A stretch of DNA of 64,000 nucleotides, taken from an uncultured Clostridia bacterium (GTDB lineage Bacteria > Bacillota > Clostridia > Peptostreptococcales > Anaerovoracaceae). The position numbers were made by a program, and so were the translations under genes. The stretch is taken from the NCBI GenBank assembly GCA_934233735.1, contig CAKQGQ010000012.1, positions 3,054 through 67,053 on the forward strand. Reading direction: 5' to 3'. The notes beneath the pieces were generated by a model, which saw only the letters and a list, made by a program, of their open reading frames with translations, ran no database searches and was not told the DNA's origin. Below, in pieces: positions 8,656 to 19,900 of the stretch (positions are counted from its first letter, which is position 1; the number at the start of each line of letters is the position of its first letter).

Positions 8656-8736
8656 CATACTTTAGTAGGATGACAACCCCATTTTATATGCGGTATAATA
8701 CTACAAAGTATGATTTTTTTTCTAGTGAACCGTCGG
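8656..8736 (+). promoter_or_regulatory. Conserved surface-gene 5' element, copy A (degenerate)
   Basis: First of three related upstream elements (others at 13796 and 21349). It starts with CATACTTTAGTAGG, a decayed version of the inverted repeat CATAC-N4-GTATG. Then come a TATGCGGTATAAT extended -10 (TATAAT at 8694-8699), a T-rich stretch and a GAACCGTCGG block. Here the homology stops and runs straight into the interior of a surface-protein coding sequence. Confidence 0.6.
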
Positions 8737-9362
8737 AGGGGGCAGAGATTTGCACGCATCCGAATGTAACAGAAGCCGCAGGCGGCGGAGTTACCTGCAA
8801 TGACTGCAATCAGACCTTTGTGGCGACGGTGGATAATGTACCGTATGCTGCGTTTGCAGACGCTTTAGAGGCTATCAGGAGCAGCAACGACAAGGTCCTG
8901 AAGATGTATACGGACTATGCGTATGGAACGACTGTGCTGAATTCTAATAATTTGAAATACAGTAAGCTGACGATTGACTTAAATGGACACCGCGTGTACG
9001 GAGCGGAAGACAGCAGCAAATTAATTCAGGTTAAAAACGCTGACAGCACTGCCGCAGGCGAGAAAATCGGTACTGTTATCGTAAGCTTTAACGGAGAAAA
9101 CGGCAAAATCCGCCTGACATGGACGAAGTCTAAGGGTTATAAGGTTGACCTCTTTGAAATCTACCGCTCTGTAAAGAAGAACAGTGGATATGGTAAGAAC
9201 GCCTTCTTCACGACGAAGAGCGGAAGCACGGCGAAGTACCTGAACACGAAGAACTTGAAGAAAGGCAAGACCTACTATTATAAGCTCCGCGGCGTTCGCA
9301 TCATCGACGGCAAGAAGTATTACACGAAGTGGTCGAACAAGACATGGAGAACTGTGAAATAA
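8670..9362 (+). pseudogene. Surface-protein gene with deleted 5' part (leader joined to internal module and C-terminal FN3-like domain)
   Basis: From about 8740 the frame encodes a CTHPNV...CNDCNQ cysteine pair, a PYAAFADALEAI repeat-type motif and an LTIDLNGHRVYG motif. The shared C-terminal FN3-like domain follows (NGKIRLTWTKSKGYKV to KWSNKTWRTVK). All three parts match the proteins encoded at 13924 and 21477. The first 20 or so codons are translated promoter DNA, and the signal peptide and ribosome binding site are gone. This is therefore a deletion product, not a small secreted protein. Translation from ATG 8670 is open but lacks a Shine-Dalgarno. It ends 21 bases before the LuxR-type regulator. 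Confidence 0.72.
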
Positions 9363-9383
9363 GAAAAGACGAAGGGAGAAATC

Positions 9384-11825
9384 ATGGCAGCACCTATTAT
9401 CGTTAAGCCTGCGATTGCAGAACAGTTTGAAAACTTCATAAAGAACGGACGGATTCTATTTTTCAGCGCACCGTGCGGGTTTGGAAAAACCATCTTAACC
9501 GATGCACTGCTGAAAGGGAAAAGGGGATATAAAGTGCGAAGGCTGAACGCAGGAACGGACGATATTTCCCGAATTTTTGAGGATACCGGTGCATCGGCCG
9601 GAGACAGAGAAAGTCGTAAAGCACAAGGAAAGGACACGGATTGGGATGTTCTGGTGATCGACGATTTACAGATGCTTCAGGAAGAATCCGACTGGCAGCT
9701 GTTATGCGAGCTGATCCGGGCACGCGCAGACCGTCACTTTGTGCTTCTCAGCCGAGGAGTGCCGCCGGGGAGTCTGATGGCATTTCGCTATACAGGACTG
9801 ATGACCGTGCTGCAAGCGGAGGACCTTCTCTTTGACGGCGACGACATACGAAAGGCACTAAACGCTTATAATGTGACAGTGACGGACAGCGAACTTCACG
9901 CCATTCAGAAAGAATCCATCGGTTATCCGCTTGGCGTTATGATTGTGGCAGGGCATATGTCCGGAGGAAAACCGTTCAGTTCGGCAATTGCGGCGCAGGC
10001 ATTACGGGAAGTTTTTCTGTATTTTGAAGACGAGGTCTATCGGCGTTTCGATCTGCCTGTTCGGAGATTTTTGCTGGAACTTGCGTCTTTTGAGAATTTT
10101 GACCTTGAGATGGCAAGAGTCGTCACGGGGGACCCTCACGCAGGGAAGCTTTTAGACTGGCTTCTGAGCAATACGACCATGCTCCGCTATGACGATATGC
10201 AGCATTTCAGCTTTTGGCCGGAGTTTCGCAGTTTTCTTCTTTGGAAAATGGATCAGGAATATACCGAGGAAAAACGGCGGACTTTGCTGGGCCGCGGTGG
10301 TTTATATTACGAATTGAAAGAGGATTATGCACATGCTCTGGAATGTTATACCAAGGGAGGAGACCATTCCAAGGTTTCCGAGCTTTTAGTCCGCAATGCG
10401 GAGCTGCACCCGGGCATGGGGCATTATCATGAAATGGAAAAATATTATCGCAGTCTGCCTGAATCTGAAATTGAAGCATCCCCTTCGCTTATGCAGGGGA
10501 TGAGCATGCTTTGTGCGCTCGCGATGGATTTCGAGGGCTCGGAGCGTTGGTATAACTGTCTTCAGGACTTTTCGCGCCGCTGCGGTAAACAGGACGCCGC
10601 AGGAAAACAGGCAAGAGGCAGGCTCGCGTGGCTGGACATTTCTCTGCCGCAGCGAGGAGTGGATAATCTGACGACGATTATTCCTGCGGTATTTCGAATG
10701 CTGACGAATAAAGAACTGGTGCTTCCGCCGTTTTCGGTCACCAGCGCACTGCCGAGCATTATGAACGGCGGCAAAGACTTTTCAATTTGGAGCAAAAAAG
10801 ACGATCTGCTCTATAAAACGATTCGCATACCGGTGGAAGCGATTCTTCGCAAGGACGGCGTGTGCCTTGCCGACTGCGCCATTGCCGAGAGCAAATTTGA
10901 AAAGGGTGAGGATGTGTCTGCACGCATACTGTCACTCGTTCCTTTAATGAGTGAAATCCGGCAGAGCGGAACGCCGGATATGGAGTTTGCGGTTGCAGGG
11001 CTGATTGCAAGGAGCCAGCTTGCGAGCGGTCAGTGTGAAGAAGCCAGGCGCACGATTCAGTCTCTTCGCAGACATTTTGAAGAGGATGGGCAAAACCGCT
11101 TCCTGCCAAACATGGACGCGATGCTTTGCAGGTTTTCGCTTCTTGGCGGAGACCTTGAAAGTGTGGACGAGTGGTACCGTGAGAAAGCGCCGCGCGATCC
11201 GATTCACCTCAATGTTATGAAGCGCTATCAGTATTTCACGCAGGCGATGACAGAGCTGGCGGACGGCAGGCCGGACGCAGCGCTGATGACGCTTGCGCCG
11301 CTTGAGCCTTACTGCAAAAGCTGTGCGAAACACATCGACGGCATTCATCTGCATGTGCTGAAGGCGATTGCCTTATACCGCAAAAAAGATGAGGAGTGGA
11401 AAGAAGCTCTGAAAGTGGCGCTTTCCACTGCCGAAGAGTTCCGCTTCATACGGACAATCAGCATTTACGGAACAGCGCTGCTTCCGCTTTTAGAAGAACA
11501 AAGCATCGAGCACGGCAAGGAAGGCGCACGCAGCGGAAAATGGTACCGGAAACTGATGAGCGAGGTGCGTACGCAGGCAGCGTTCTATCCGCATTTCTTA
11601 GAGACGCGGCTTGCGCCAAGCGATACGCTGACGCCGATGGAGTTGCAGATTCTGCATTTGATCTGCGCCGACAAAAGCAACGCCGAAATCGGTCAAATCA
11701 TGGACATCAAGCTGCCTACGGTCAAAACACATGTGAGCCATATTCTCAGCAAGCTTGATGTCAAGCGCCGGAGCGAGGCGAAAACTGCCGCGAAAAAGCT
11801 GCGGCTGGTGCCTGAGAACATCTGA
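9384..11825 (+). CDS. MalT/LAL-type LuxR family transcriptional regulator (STAND ATPase)
   Basis: An 813-residue regulator with an N-terminal STAND-type NTPase (Walker A SAPCGFGKT at about 28-36; Walker B VLVIDDLQ at about 89-96). A long helical, TPR-like middle (about 300-730) presumably binds the inducer. The C-terminal LuxR helix-turn-helix is at about 748-808, with the typical LTPMELQILHLI...NAEIGQIM..PTVKTHVSHI layout. MalT-like proteins are ATP-dependent activators that oligomerise when a small ligand is bound. The ATG has a GAAGGGAG site upstream. It sits between a broken and an intact surface-protein gene that share a promoter element, so it is the best local candidate activator for that element. 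This is inference from position. Confidence 0.88.
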   Translation: MAAPIIVKPAIAEQFENFIKNGRILFFSAPCGFGKTILTDALLKGKRGYKVRRLNAGTDDISRIFEDTGASAGDRESRKAQGKDTDWDVLVIDDLQMLQEESDWQLLCELIRARADRHFVLLSRGVPPGSLMAFRYTGLMTVLQAEDLLFDGDDIRKALNAYNVTVTDSELHAIQKESIGYPLGVMIVAGHMSGGKPFSSAIAAQALREVFLYFEDEVYRRFDLPVRRFLLELASFENFDLEMARVVTGDPHAGKLLDWLLSNTTMLRYDDMQHFSFWPEFRSFLLWKMDQEYTEEKRRTLLGRGGLYYELKEDYAHALECYTKGGDHSKVSELLVRNAELHPGMGHYHEMEKYYRSLPESEIEASPSLMQGMSMLCALAMDFEGSERWYNCLQDFSRRCGKQDAAGKQARGRLAWLDISLPQRGVDNLTTIIPAVFRMLTNKELVLPPFSVTSALPSIMNGGKDFSIWSKKDDLLYKTIRIPVEAILRKDGVCLADCAIAESKFEKGEDVSARILSLVPLMSEIRQSGTPDMEFAVAGLIARSQLASGQCEEARRTIQSLRRHFEEDGQNRFLPNMDAMLCRFSLLGGDLESVDEWYREKAPRDPIHLNVMKRYQYFTQAMTELADGRPDAALMTLAPLEPYCKSCAKHIDGIHLHVLKAIALYRKKDEEWKEALKVALSTAEEFRFIRTISIYGTALLPLLEEQSIEHGKEGARSGKWYRKLMSEVRTQAAFYPHFLETRLAPSDTLTPMELQILHLICADKSNAEIGQIMDIKLPTVKTHVSHILSKLDVKRRSEAKTAAKKLRLVPENI

Positions 11826-11831
11826 TGACAG

Positions 11832-11855
11832 GGCGGCTCATACGAGCCGCCTTTG
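11832..11855 (+). terminator. Terminator of the LuxR regulator gene
   Basis: GGCGGCTC-ATAC-GAGCCGCC followed by TTTGCG, 7 bases after the stop. Closely related hairpins occur at 21114 and 27091. Confidence 0.75.
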
Positions 11856-11891
11856 CGTTCAAGGGGAGACTTGGATTCTTGCGCAAATGGA

Positions 11892-11920
11892 TTGCCCTTT
11901 CCTAAAAAATCGAGTATACT
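11892..11920 (+). promoter_or_regulatory. Promoter of the AAA-ATPase/PD-(D/E)XK gene
   Basis: TTGCCC (11892-11897), 17 bases, TATACT (11915-11920), about 58 bases before the start codon. Confidence 0.55.
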
Positions 11921-11977
11921 ATAAAAGAGAGTGTGAAACAGACAGACAACGCAGACTAAGGCAAAGGAGGCGGAAAA

Positions 11978-13684
11978 ATGAGTCAGGCAAGAAAAAAACA
12001 AATTTCGATAGGCGTAGAGGACTTTAAAGAAATTATTGAAAAAGACGGATATTTTGTCGATAAGACTTTGATGATAAAAAAATTGATTGAAAGCAATGCG
12101 AAGGTAACTTTGTTTACTCGCCCGAGGCGTTTCGGCAAGACGCTCAATCAGTTTATGATTCGCCGCTTCTTCGAGGATGAAATTACTGAAAAAGGCGAGA
12201 AAGTCGATAACGGATACCTCTTTGACGGACTTGCAATTACTGAGTGCGGAGAGGAAATCATGCAGCACAGCCAGCAGTATCCTGTGATTTTCCTAACCCT
12301 AAAGTCGGCGAAGCAGCCAAATTTTGAGATGGCGTATGGTGCCCTTGCAGATGAAATTTATAACGAATTTATGAGGCATCGCTATGTTTTGCAGTCGGAC
12401 GCGCTGCTTCCGATTGAAAAAGAACGCTATGAAAATCTACTGAACCGCAGGGCAGATGAAAAAGAGGTGGCGAAAGCTTTTGCATTCCTTTCTGAATGTC
12501 TTTTCAAATACCACGGAAAGAAAACCATTATCCTCATCGACGAGTACGATGTGCCGCTGGAAAACGCGTATTTTGAAGGCTTTTACGATAAGATGATTAA
12601 ATTCATACGTTCACTCTTTGAATCGGCACTCAAGACAAACCCTTATCTTGAAAAAAGTGTAATCACAGGCTGCCTCAGAATCAGCAAAGAAAGCATTTTC
12701 ACGGGGCTGAATAATCTGAAAGTTGACAGTGTTCTGCGTACCGAATATGGCGACAGTTTCGGATTTACCGAAAGCGAAGTAGAGGAAATGCTTGCCTATT
12801 ATGATTTGCAGGAGGAACTGCCGGAAGTGAAGCGGTGGTATGACGGGTATCTTTTTAATGACATCGAAATCTATAATCCGTGGAGCATCATTAACTATGT
12901 ATATGACCGCGACCGCAAGATTACGCAGTTTGCGCTGCCATACTGGTCGAATTCTTCCTCCAACAGCATCATTCGCGAAATGGTGGGAGAAGCAGATCAG
13001 AAGGCAAAGGCAGATCTGGAAATTCTGATTAACGGCGGAACAATTGAAAAAACTGTGCATGAGGACATCACCTACGGCGATATTCACCAGACGCAGGATA
13101 ATCTTTGGAATTTCCTGTTCTTTACAGGATACCTGAAAAAAATCAGCGAGAGAACGGACGAATCCGGTGAAACCCTGTATCTGAGTATGGCAATTCCGAA
13201 TACGGAGATTAAGACTGTTTACAACAATTCCATTTCCTACTGGTTTGAGCAAAGAATGAAAGAAACTGATCGCGGCCCGTTAAAACATGCACTGGAGACG
13301 GGCGACTGCGAAGCAGCGGAAGACTTTATCAACCGCCAGCTTGCGGACACCATCAGTTATTACGACTATGCCGAGAATTTCTATCATGGCTTCATGGCGG
13401 GACTGCTTGTGAATATCGGCGGCTACAGCGTGAAATCCAACCGCGAGAGCGGAAACGGCAGACCCGACATCGTGATGACGGAACTGAAATTCAGAGGCAG
13501 AGCGATAATTCTGGAGCTGAAAATTTCGGACACGATAAAAGGCATGGAGAAAAAATGTGAGGAAGGCCTGGCTCAAATCGAAGCGGGAAATTACACCCAG
13601 CCGATTGAAGACGACGGCTATCAGCCAATTCTCAAATACGCCATCTGCTTCTTTAAGAAAGGCTGCATGGTGAAAAAAGGATAG
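11978..13684 (+). CDS. AAA-ATPase-like protein with C-terminal PD-(D/E)XK nuclease domain
   Basis: A 568-residue protein of the widespread family that pairs an AAA-ATPase-like N-terminal domain with a PD-(D/E)XK C-terminal domain. The N-terminus shows YFVDKTLMIKKLI, a P-loop RPRRFGKTLN (about residues 45-54) and Walker B TIILIDEYDVPL (about 178-189). The C-terminus shows the nuclease core RPDIVM followed by IILELK (about 495-515), that is D-x(n)-E-x-K. The AAAGGAGG ribosome binding site is well placed. Families of this type occur in many copies in Firmicutes and Bacteroidetes genomes and behave like mobile or accessory genes. No cellular role is established, and a defence or recombination role is only a guess. 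It stands alone with its own promoter and terminator. Confidence 0.85.
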   Translation: MSQARKKQISIGVEDFKEIIEKDGYFVDKTLMIKKLIESNAKVTLFTRPRRFGKTLNQFMIRRFFEDEITEKGEKVDNGYLFDGLAITECGEEIMQHSQQYPVIFLTLKSAKQPNFEMAYGALADEIYNEFMRHRYVLQSDALLPIEKERYENLLNRRADEKEVAKAFAFLSECLFKYHGKKTIILIDEYDVPLENAYFEGFYDKMIKFIRSLFESALKTNPYLEKSVITGCLRISKESIFTGLNNLKVDSVLRTEYGDSFGFTESEVEEMLAYYDLQEELPEVKRWYDGYLFNDIEIYNPWSIINYVYDRDRKITQFALPYWSNSSSNSIIREMVGEADQKAKADLEILINGGTIEKTVHEDITYGDIHQTQDNLWNFLFFTGYLKKISERTDESGETLYLSMAIPNTEIKTVYNNSISYWFEQRMKETDRGPLKHALETGDCEAAEDFINRQLADTISYYDYAENFYHGFMAGLLVNIGGYSVKSNRESGNGRPDIVMTELKFRGRAIILELKISDTIKGMEKKCEEGLAQIEAGNYTQPIEDDGYQPILKYAICFFKKGCMVKKG

Positions 13685-13700
13685 ACAAAAAAGCAAAAGC

Positions 13701-13743
13701 AGGAGCAGAATTCCTTCATATCATGGGAAACTGCTCCTTTTTG
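13701..13743 (+). terminator. Terminator of the AAA-ATPase/nuclease gene
   Basis: AGGAGCAG and CTGCTCCT arms, with an extra inner TTCC/GGAA pairing, followed by a T run, 17 bases past the stop codon. Confidence 0.75.
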
Positions 13744-13795
13744 TTCCTTAACAAATGTAATAAAATAGTATAATTCTCGTAAAACCTTCAAAAAT

Positions 13796-13900
13796 CATAC
13801 TTTGGTATGATGGAAAAACTTTCATGGATATGGTACACTAACTATAGTTGTGATTTTTTTGTTTACCGAACCGTTGCGGCGGCTTCGATGATACATAGAT
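13796..13900 (+). promoter_or_regulatory. Conserved surface-gene 5' element, copy B (promoter and leader)
   Basis: CATACTTTGGTATG inverted repeat at 13796-13809. ATGGTACACT (with TACACT -10 at 13834-13839), a TTTTTTT stretch and the leader block GAACCGTTGCGGCGGCTTCG (from about 13868) follow. The same order is seen at 21349 and, degraded, at 8656. There is no good -35, which fits a promoter that needs an activator bound at the inverted repeat. Confidence 0.65.
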
Positions 13901-13923
13901 ATAGAATGGAAAGGAGAACGAAA

Positions 13924-16900
13924 TTGAAGAAAAACAACTTGCTGAAAAAAAGATTTTTTTCAATTATATTGACAATCGCCGTAGCGCTGTCCATGATGCT
14001 GACCATCGCATGGGCTGACGCAGACGGCTGGCTGTCAACGCAGAGTGATACTGTGGAAATGGTAAATGCGAATGAAGCCAACGGCGTGGCTACACAGGTG
14101 AGTATTATTAAAAACAGATCCTATTATACCGACGAAAACGGCAGCGGAGAAACTCTGAAAGTGGACTGTGTACATCTTACATCCGGCATCACAACATGGG
14201 AAGATGAATGGTACTTTGTGAACGGAGGTACTATTAACGGTGATGTAACGATACCGGAAGGTAAAACTGTGAATATAATCATTTTGGATGGTTATAAGCT
14301 GACCATCAATGGGACTTTGAAGATAAACGGAGATGGTACTGAATCCGCAAGACTGAAGCTTTACGGAACGTCGAAATCAGGAACCGGAAAGCTGGTTGTT
14401 ACGAATTCAAGCAGCAATAATAATGGCAATGCCATTATGAGTGAAAACGGAAAAACGGCATATATTCATTTGATTGGCGGCGAGCTGACTGCAACAGGTG
14501 CCGGATATAATACGGAAAACGGCACAGGAGCGGCATTGTCTAATGTCAGACTTCTGAGCGAGGTAAATGAGACTATTAAACGAACAGCAGAGGTAAAATG
14601 CGTCGTTACCGGCAGCGACCCGGAGCAAAAAGTTGAAGAGACACAAAAGGAAACATCTGTTACAATTTCCAGATGCGAATGTGCAGAAAAAGACTGGAAA
14701 TATGAGCAGGGTACAGGAGAAAATGGTGGCAAGCATCGGGGATATTGTAACCTGTGCGGTTATGTATCTAATTGGAATGCTGAAACCGAAGGCTATGTGG
14801 ACTGTGACTTTAATGATGTACCTGTTTCTGCCGGTGAAGCCGGACATTATCGCACATGTTACTGCGGACGTCAGGAAAATACAACTACTCCGCATGACAT
14901 GGTTGCCGTGCCTACTGCTGACGGCAGTGGCCATACCCAAAGCTGCAACTACTGTGGATATACTCCTAAGGGAAGTACGGGAGAAGCTCATGTTTACGAC
15001 GAAAATGGAAAGTGTACAGTTTGTGGATTCAGCATTGTAGCAAAGGACAATAACGGTAAGTTCTACGGTTCTGTAAGCGATGCTTTGGAAAGTGTTAACG
15101 ATGGCGGTATAGTAACGCTGGAGACCCAAGATACGTCAGGAAATAAGGAAATCAGTGAAGATGTTGAATTTAATCGGGCAGGAGCTGCGGTTACATTGAA
15201 TATGAACGGATATACCCTGACAAGTACTAGTGGTAATTCTACTATAACCGTTGAAAACGGCGCATTAACCATAGCTGACGATGCGACAATTACTCAAAAC
15301 GGTAGATCTCAGGAAACCGTTAAATCTGCCATCCGCGTTACAGGCGGTACACTGACTTTCGAGAAAGATGTGACTGCACAGGGCGGAGCGTGCTCAAGTG
15401 CTCAAAGCCCTGCAATCGAAGTAACAGGCGGCAGCCTTGTTTTCAAGGGTGATTTGACCGCAAAGGGCGGCTATGCTGATGGATACGGAAACGCAGATAA
15501 ACAGGCAGCCGCTGTTTATGCCGAGGGCGGTGTGTTGGATTTCCAAAAGGGTTTAGACCTGAGCGGCGGTCTGACGCTTACTAAGAGCGCGAGTCTGGCA
15601 AATGGACTGACTCAAGGTAGTTTTTGGTCAAAAGCCGCGTCTGGCCCGGATGGTAAGCAGGTTAAGACGTTATCGGTTGAGGGTGCAAAAAACCACAAAT
15701 ATCTGGATGAACTGCTGGCAGATGGATATGCCTTTGTCGATAAGGACGATTCGACTCTGTTTAGATGTGTAAGCTCCTTTGTATCATGGTCGGGAGATGT
15801 TACCATCATATCGCATACGCATACATGGGGTCCGACAGCTTCGGGCGACAACTATGAATGCACTACGTGCACAAAAGCCTGCAGCCATGACGGCGGTTTT
15901 TCCAGTGGCAAATGCGAGGTCTGCGGCAAACCTTGCCCGCATGCGCTGGCGGATGAGGGCAACAATTACCACTGCAATGTGTGTGGTGAGCAAATGGTTG
16001 CGAGAATCCAGACAGACGAATACAAATGGTCGCACTACCCGGATCTCACAACAGCACTGGAAGCGGCAACGGATGGTCAGACGGTCACTTTACTGGTTGA
16101 TGCTGAACTCTTGAGTAGTCCGGAAATTTATGACGAGGCTAAACAAAATGAATCTCATCAGATTACATTAGACCTGAATGAGCACAATATTACAGGGGAG
16201 TTTGCCGTTTTTATAGGCCGTCATGTAGAATCCGCACCCCCAACTGTTTATGCTGTAAATACAGAATATCCAACGACACTAAAAATCATTGGAAAGGGCG
16301 ATATTTCTCTTAATAATCGTGCTTTGAGTGTTTACCCACTAGCTGCTTTAGATTTGAGTGAATGGACAGGTGATTCGATCAGTATGGTGTCGACAAATGA
16401 CGGCTCAGGTGAAAATGAAGAGGGGCAATTTATTGCCACAAATTACACGGGACATATCAACAGGTTGGAGCTTGGTTATTGGTATAAAGACGCGATAACG
16501 AAGAACAAACTGAGTCGCGGCAGCTACGGAGAAATCGCTCTAATGGGAGAACATGGAGAAAAGGTTAAACATGGCGATTTGCTCGAAGAGGGCTATGCAT
16601 TCCAAAACGCAGACGGGACATTTGCGGAGTACAATGCAATACCTGAACAACATAAAATCTCCAATGTACAAGTCGTAAAATGCACCAACCATGTGACTAA
16701 TACGGAATATGGTACACAGTGTATCTACTGCAACCAGACAGCAGCGGAGGGTGCAGTTGCTAAGATAAAAACGGAGGACGGCAAGAACTTCTATTATAGT
16801 GACCTGAAAACCGCAGTGGAAAAAGCCGATAACGGTGACACAATCATGCTGCTGAATAATGTGGAACTTGCTGAGCACCTCTCTATCGTGGCTGACGAGT

Positions 16901-19900
16901 CCAACGGTTGGCGCAATAATCTCACATTGGATCTGAACGGTAAGACGATTAGCTGCAAGAAATATGACACTACTACGATCTTTACCTTGATAACACTTAC
17001 CATTTGTGACAGCAGCAATGAAAAAACCGGCGAGATCACCCAAAACGCTGTCTATGCTGTACGGGCAGGTCAAGGCGGAACATTGAAGATCACCGGCGGC
17101 AAATTTGGAGGGGTTTATGCCATTGATGGCTCCGAGATCAGTGGTGGTACGTTCTCTAAAATATGGGCTTATGATTTCGTCGGTAGCTCAGAAAAGCTCC
17201 ACACCGTGCTGGCAAACGGCTATGCATTTGCGGATAGCACTGGCAATATCGTGAACGGTTACGAAAAGAGCAACGCAGAGAATGTCACTGTCGTTTCCCA
17301 TCCGAAGCACAGCGGCAATCCTTGCGCCTGCGGCTATATTTGCGAGAATACGACGGAAATGGATGATACCGGTCACTGCCCTGACTGCGGAGAGCTTCTG
17401 GCACAGGCGAAAGTGACGGTGAATGATGAAACTACTTATACGACCGACTTCCGTTACGCAGTTCAAAACGCAGTGGATGGAACTACGGTGACGCTGCTTC
17501 AGAATGTCAAACTTCCTTCGTATGATGAGGACAACTACAATAATAATATCTATATCCAACAAGGCAATTTCACCATCGACTGGGACGGACACATCCTTTC
17601 AGGCGCTACCTATAATAACTTGATAACAATCACGCAGCACGCAAGCGTGACTCTGAAGGACAGCTCAGAAAGCGGTGACGGCGGCGTTAGAAATACAGGT
17701 GGTAAGGCAGTCTGCGTTAATATACTTGGCAGTTACAACGTGACTATCAAAGGCGGGGTGTATTCTCCGCATGTGTTTAAAGGCGACGACTGTCAAGGTA
17801 TCTTTCAGATTAGCGGTGGTATATTCGAGAACCCGGAAAATGCCGGCGTGAGATATGCTCTCAAAAACGGCGAGAGCAAGCGGTCCGACGAACTATCCGA
17901 CCTGCTGGCAGAAGGCTATACCTTTGCATATGGCAAAGATGGCACAGACTTAATAGATGTTTACAAAAACGTAAATACTGAGATATATAAAACCGTCTAC
18001 GTAGTGTCCCACACGCACTCCAATTTTGACGAGAACGACAAATGCAAGTGTGGCTTCACCTGCGAACATACGACGGTAGACAGAGACAATAACTGCACAA
18101 TTTGCGGAAAAGTGATAGTAGCTAAGGTAGGAGCTAAAGGATATACCAGTATTGAAAAGGCAGTCGCTGATGCCAATGGCGGCACAGTGAAATTGCTGAC
18201 AGATGCAGAGACTATCACAATCAACGAATCACTCACGCTTGACCTCAACGGTAAGAATGTGGATTCGCTGACGGTTAGCGCGAAAGCAACAATCAAGGAT
18301 TCCGCCGAAACAAAAGGCGTAATTACAAGCCTTACTGTTTCAGGAGACCTTAAAATCAAAGATTTGCTTGAAAAAGATTACAGCTTTAAGACAGGCGAAA
18401 GCACATGGGCAACAGCAGAACAGCTTGAGGGTCAATCCATTCAAAGCACTAGCATTGTCCAAGTACCAATTAGAAGCATAAGCATAGATACTAAGAACCT
18501 TACGGCAAATTATGGATATGCAGCAGATAACAGTCCTGAGCTGACCTGCGTATTAAATGACGGTGGAAGCGCAGATGATGCCACATATCAATGGTATCGT
18601 GTCGGTGAGGCAACGCCGATTGCGGGCACCAAAGCGTACACTGTACCAACAGGTTTTGACGCAGGCGAATATAAATACTGCTGCGTTGCAATGATTGACG
18701 GATATTCCGTAACGAGTGATACAGTCACGGTTGAAATCAAGAAAGTTGCCCCGACATACACTGCACCGACTGCAAATGAAGGTCTTTCCTACACGGGACT
18801 GGCGCAAAACCTCATTGAAGCAGGCAGCACAGCGCACGGAATCATTGAGTACAGCCTTGAGGAAAACGGAACTTACAGCACAGCAATCCCAACCGGAACG
18901 AATGCAGGAACTTACACCGTATGGTACAAAGTTATCGGAGACAACAACCACAACAATGTTGACCCGCAAAGCATCACGGCAAAGATTGAAAAGTGCGAAA
19001 TCAGCATTTCAGACTTTACGATTACGCCAAAGACATATACGAACGGCGACAAGACTGCAACTGTAACGGAAGTAACTTTTGCAAATCTTCAAAACGGCGA
19101 AACCCTTGCACTTGACGCGGACTTCACGGCAGCAGCGGAATTTGCGAACGCAAATGCAGGCACGCGAAATGCAACGCTTACGGTTACGCTTTCCGAGACT
19201 GCTAAAGCAAAGAATTATGCGCTTGCAGAGAAGACCTTGGCAAAAGACTTTACGATTGCACAGGCGGCTGCTCCAACTTTAAGCAATGTTTCGGAATCCG
19301 TAACTTATGGAGACAGTACACAGAAAACAGTTTCTATTGCGGAAGCAGGCATGCCTACCGATGCAGGAACACTTAAATATACGCAAGGCAGCACTTCGGC
19401 TACCAATGTTGACTGGAGTGTAGGCACAGACGGAACGGTGAAATATACGATTTCCGACGCGGATGTGGGAACCGTAATCACACTTCCGGTTAAAATCAGC
19501 TCGACGAACTACGAAGACACAACCGTGAATGTGGTTATCACAATTACAAAGGCGACGCCAAGCCTTACAATCACAAACGAAGCAGCGTTAAACCGCATAT
19601 ACGACGGCAAAACGATTGCGGCGAAATATACGACGAACGGTGATGGAGTAGTAACTGTTGAATACTACAAAGATAGCGCTAAACTGAACGCAGCACCGAC
19701 AGATGCATGGACTTACAAAGTAATTGTAAGCCTTGCGGAAGGTACAAACTACGAAGCGGCTCAGGCTGAAGCAATGTTCACAATCGCAAAGCGCAGCATC
19801 GAAGGCGCGGAGATTTCAATCGGCGACGAACTGGCTTACACTGGTACGAAACAAGCGCAGAGCGTAAGTAAAGTAACCGTAACCATTGGAGAAGCGAAAC

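Noticed and set aside
13924..13985. The A and T runs in the signal peptide of gene 13924 as a phase-variable tract
   Set aside because: The runs are about seven bases of A/T, common in this sequence, in frame, and have no paralogue with a different length. The case is much weaker than the poly-G tracts.
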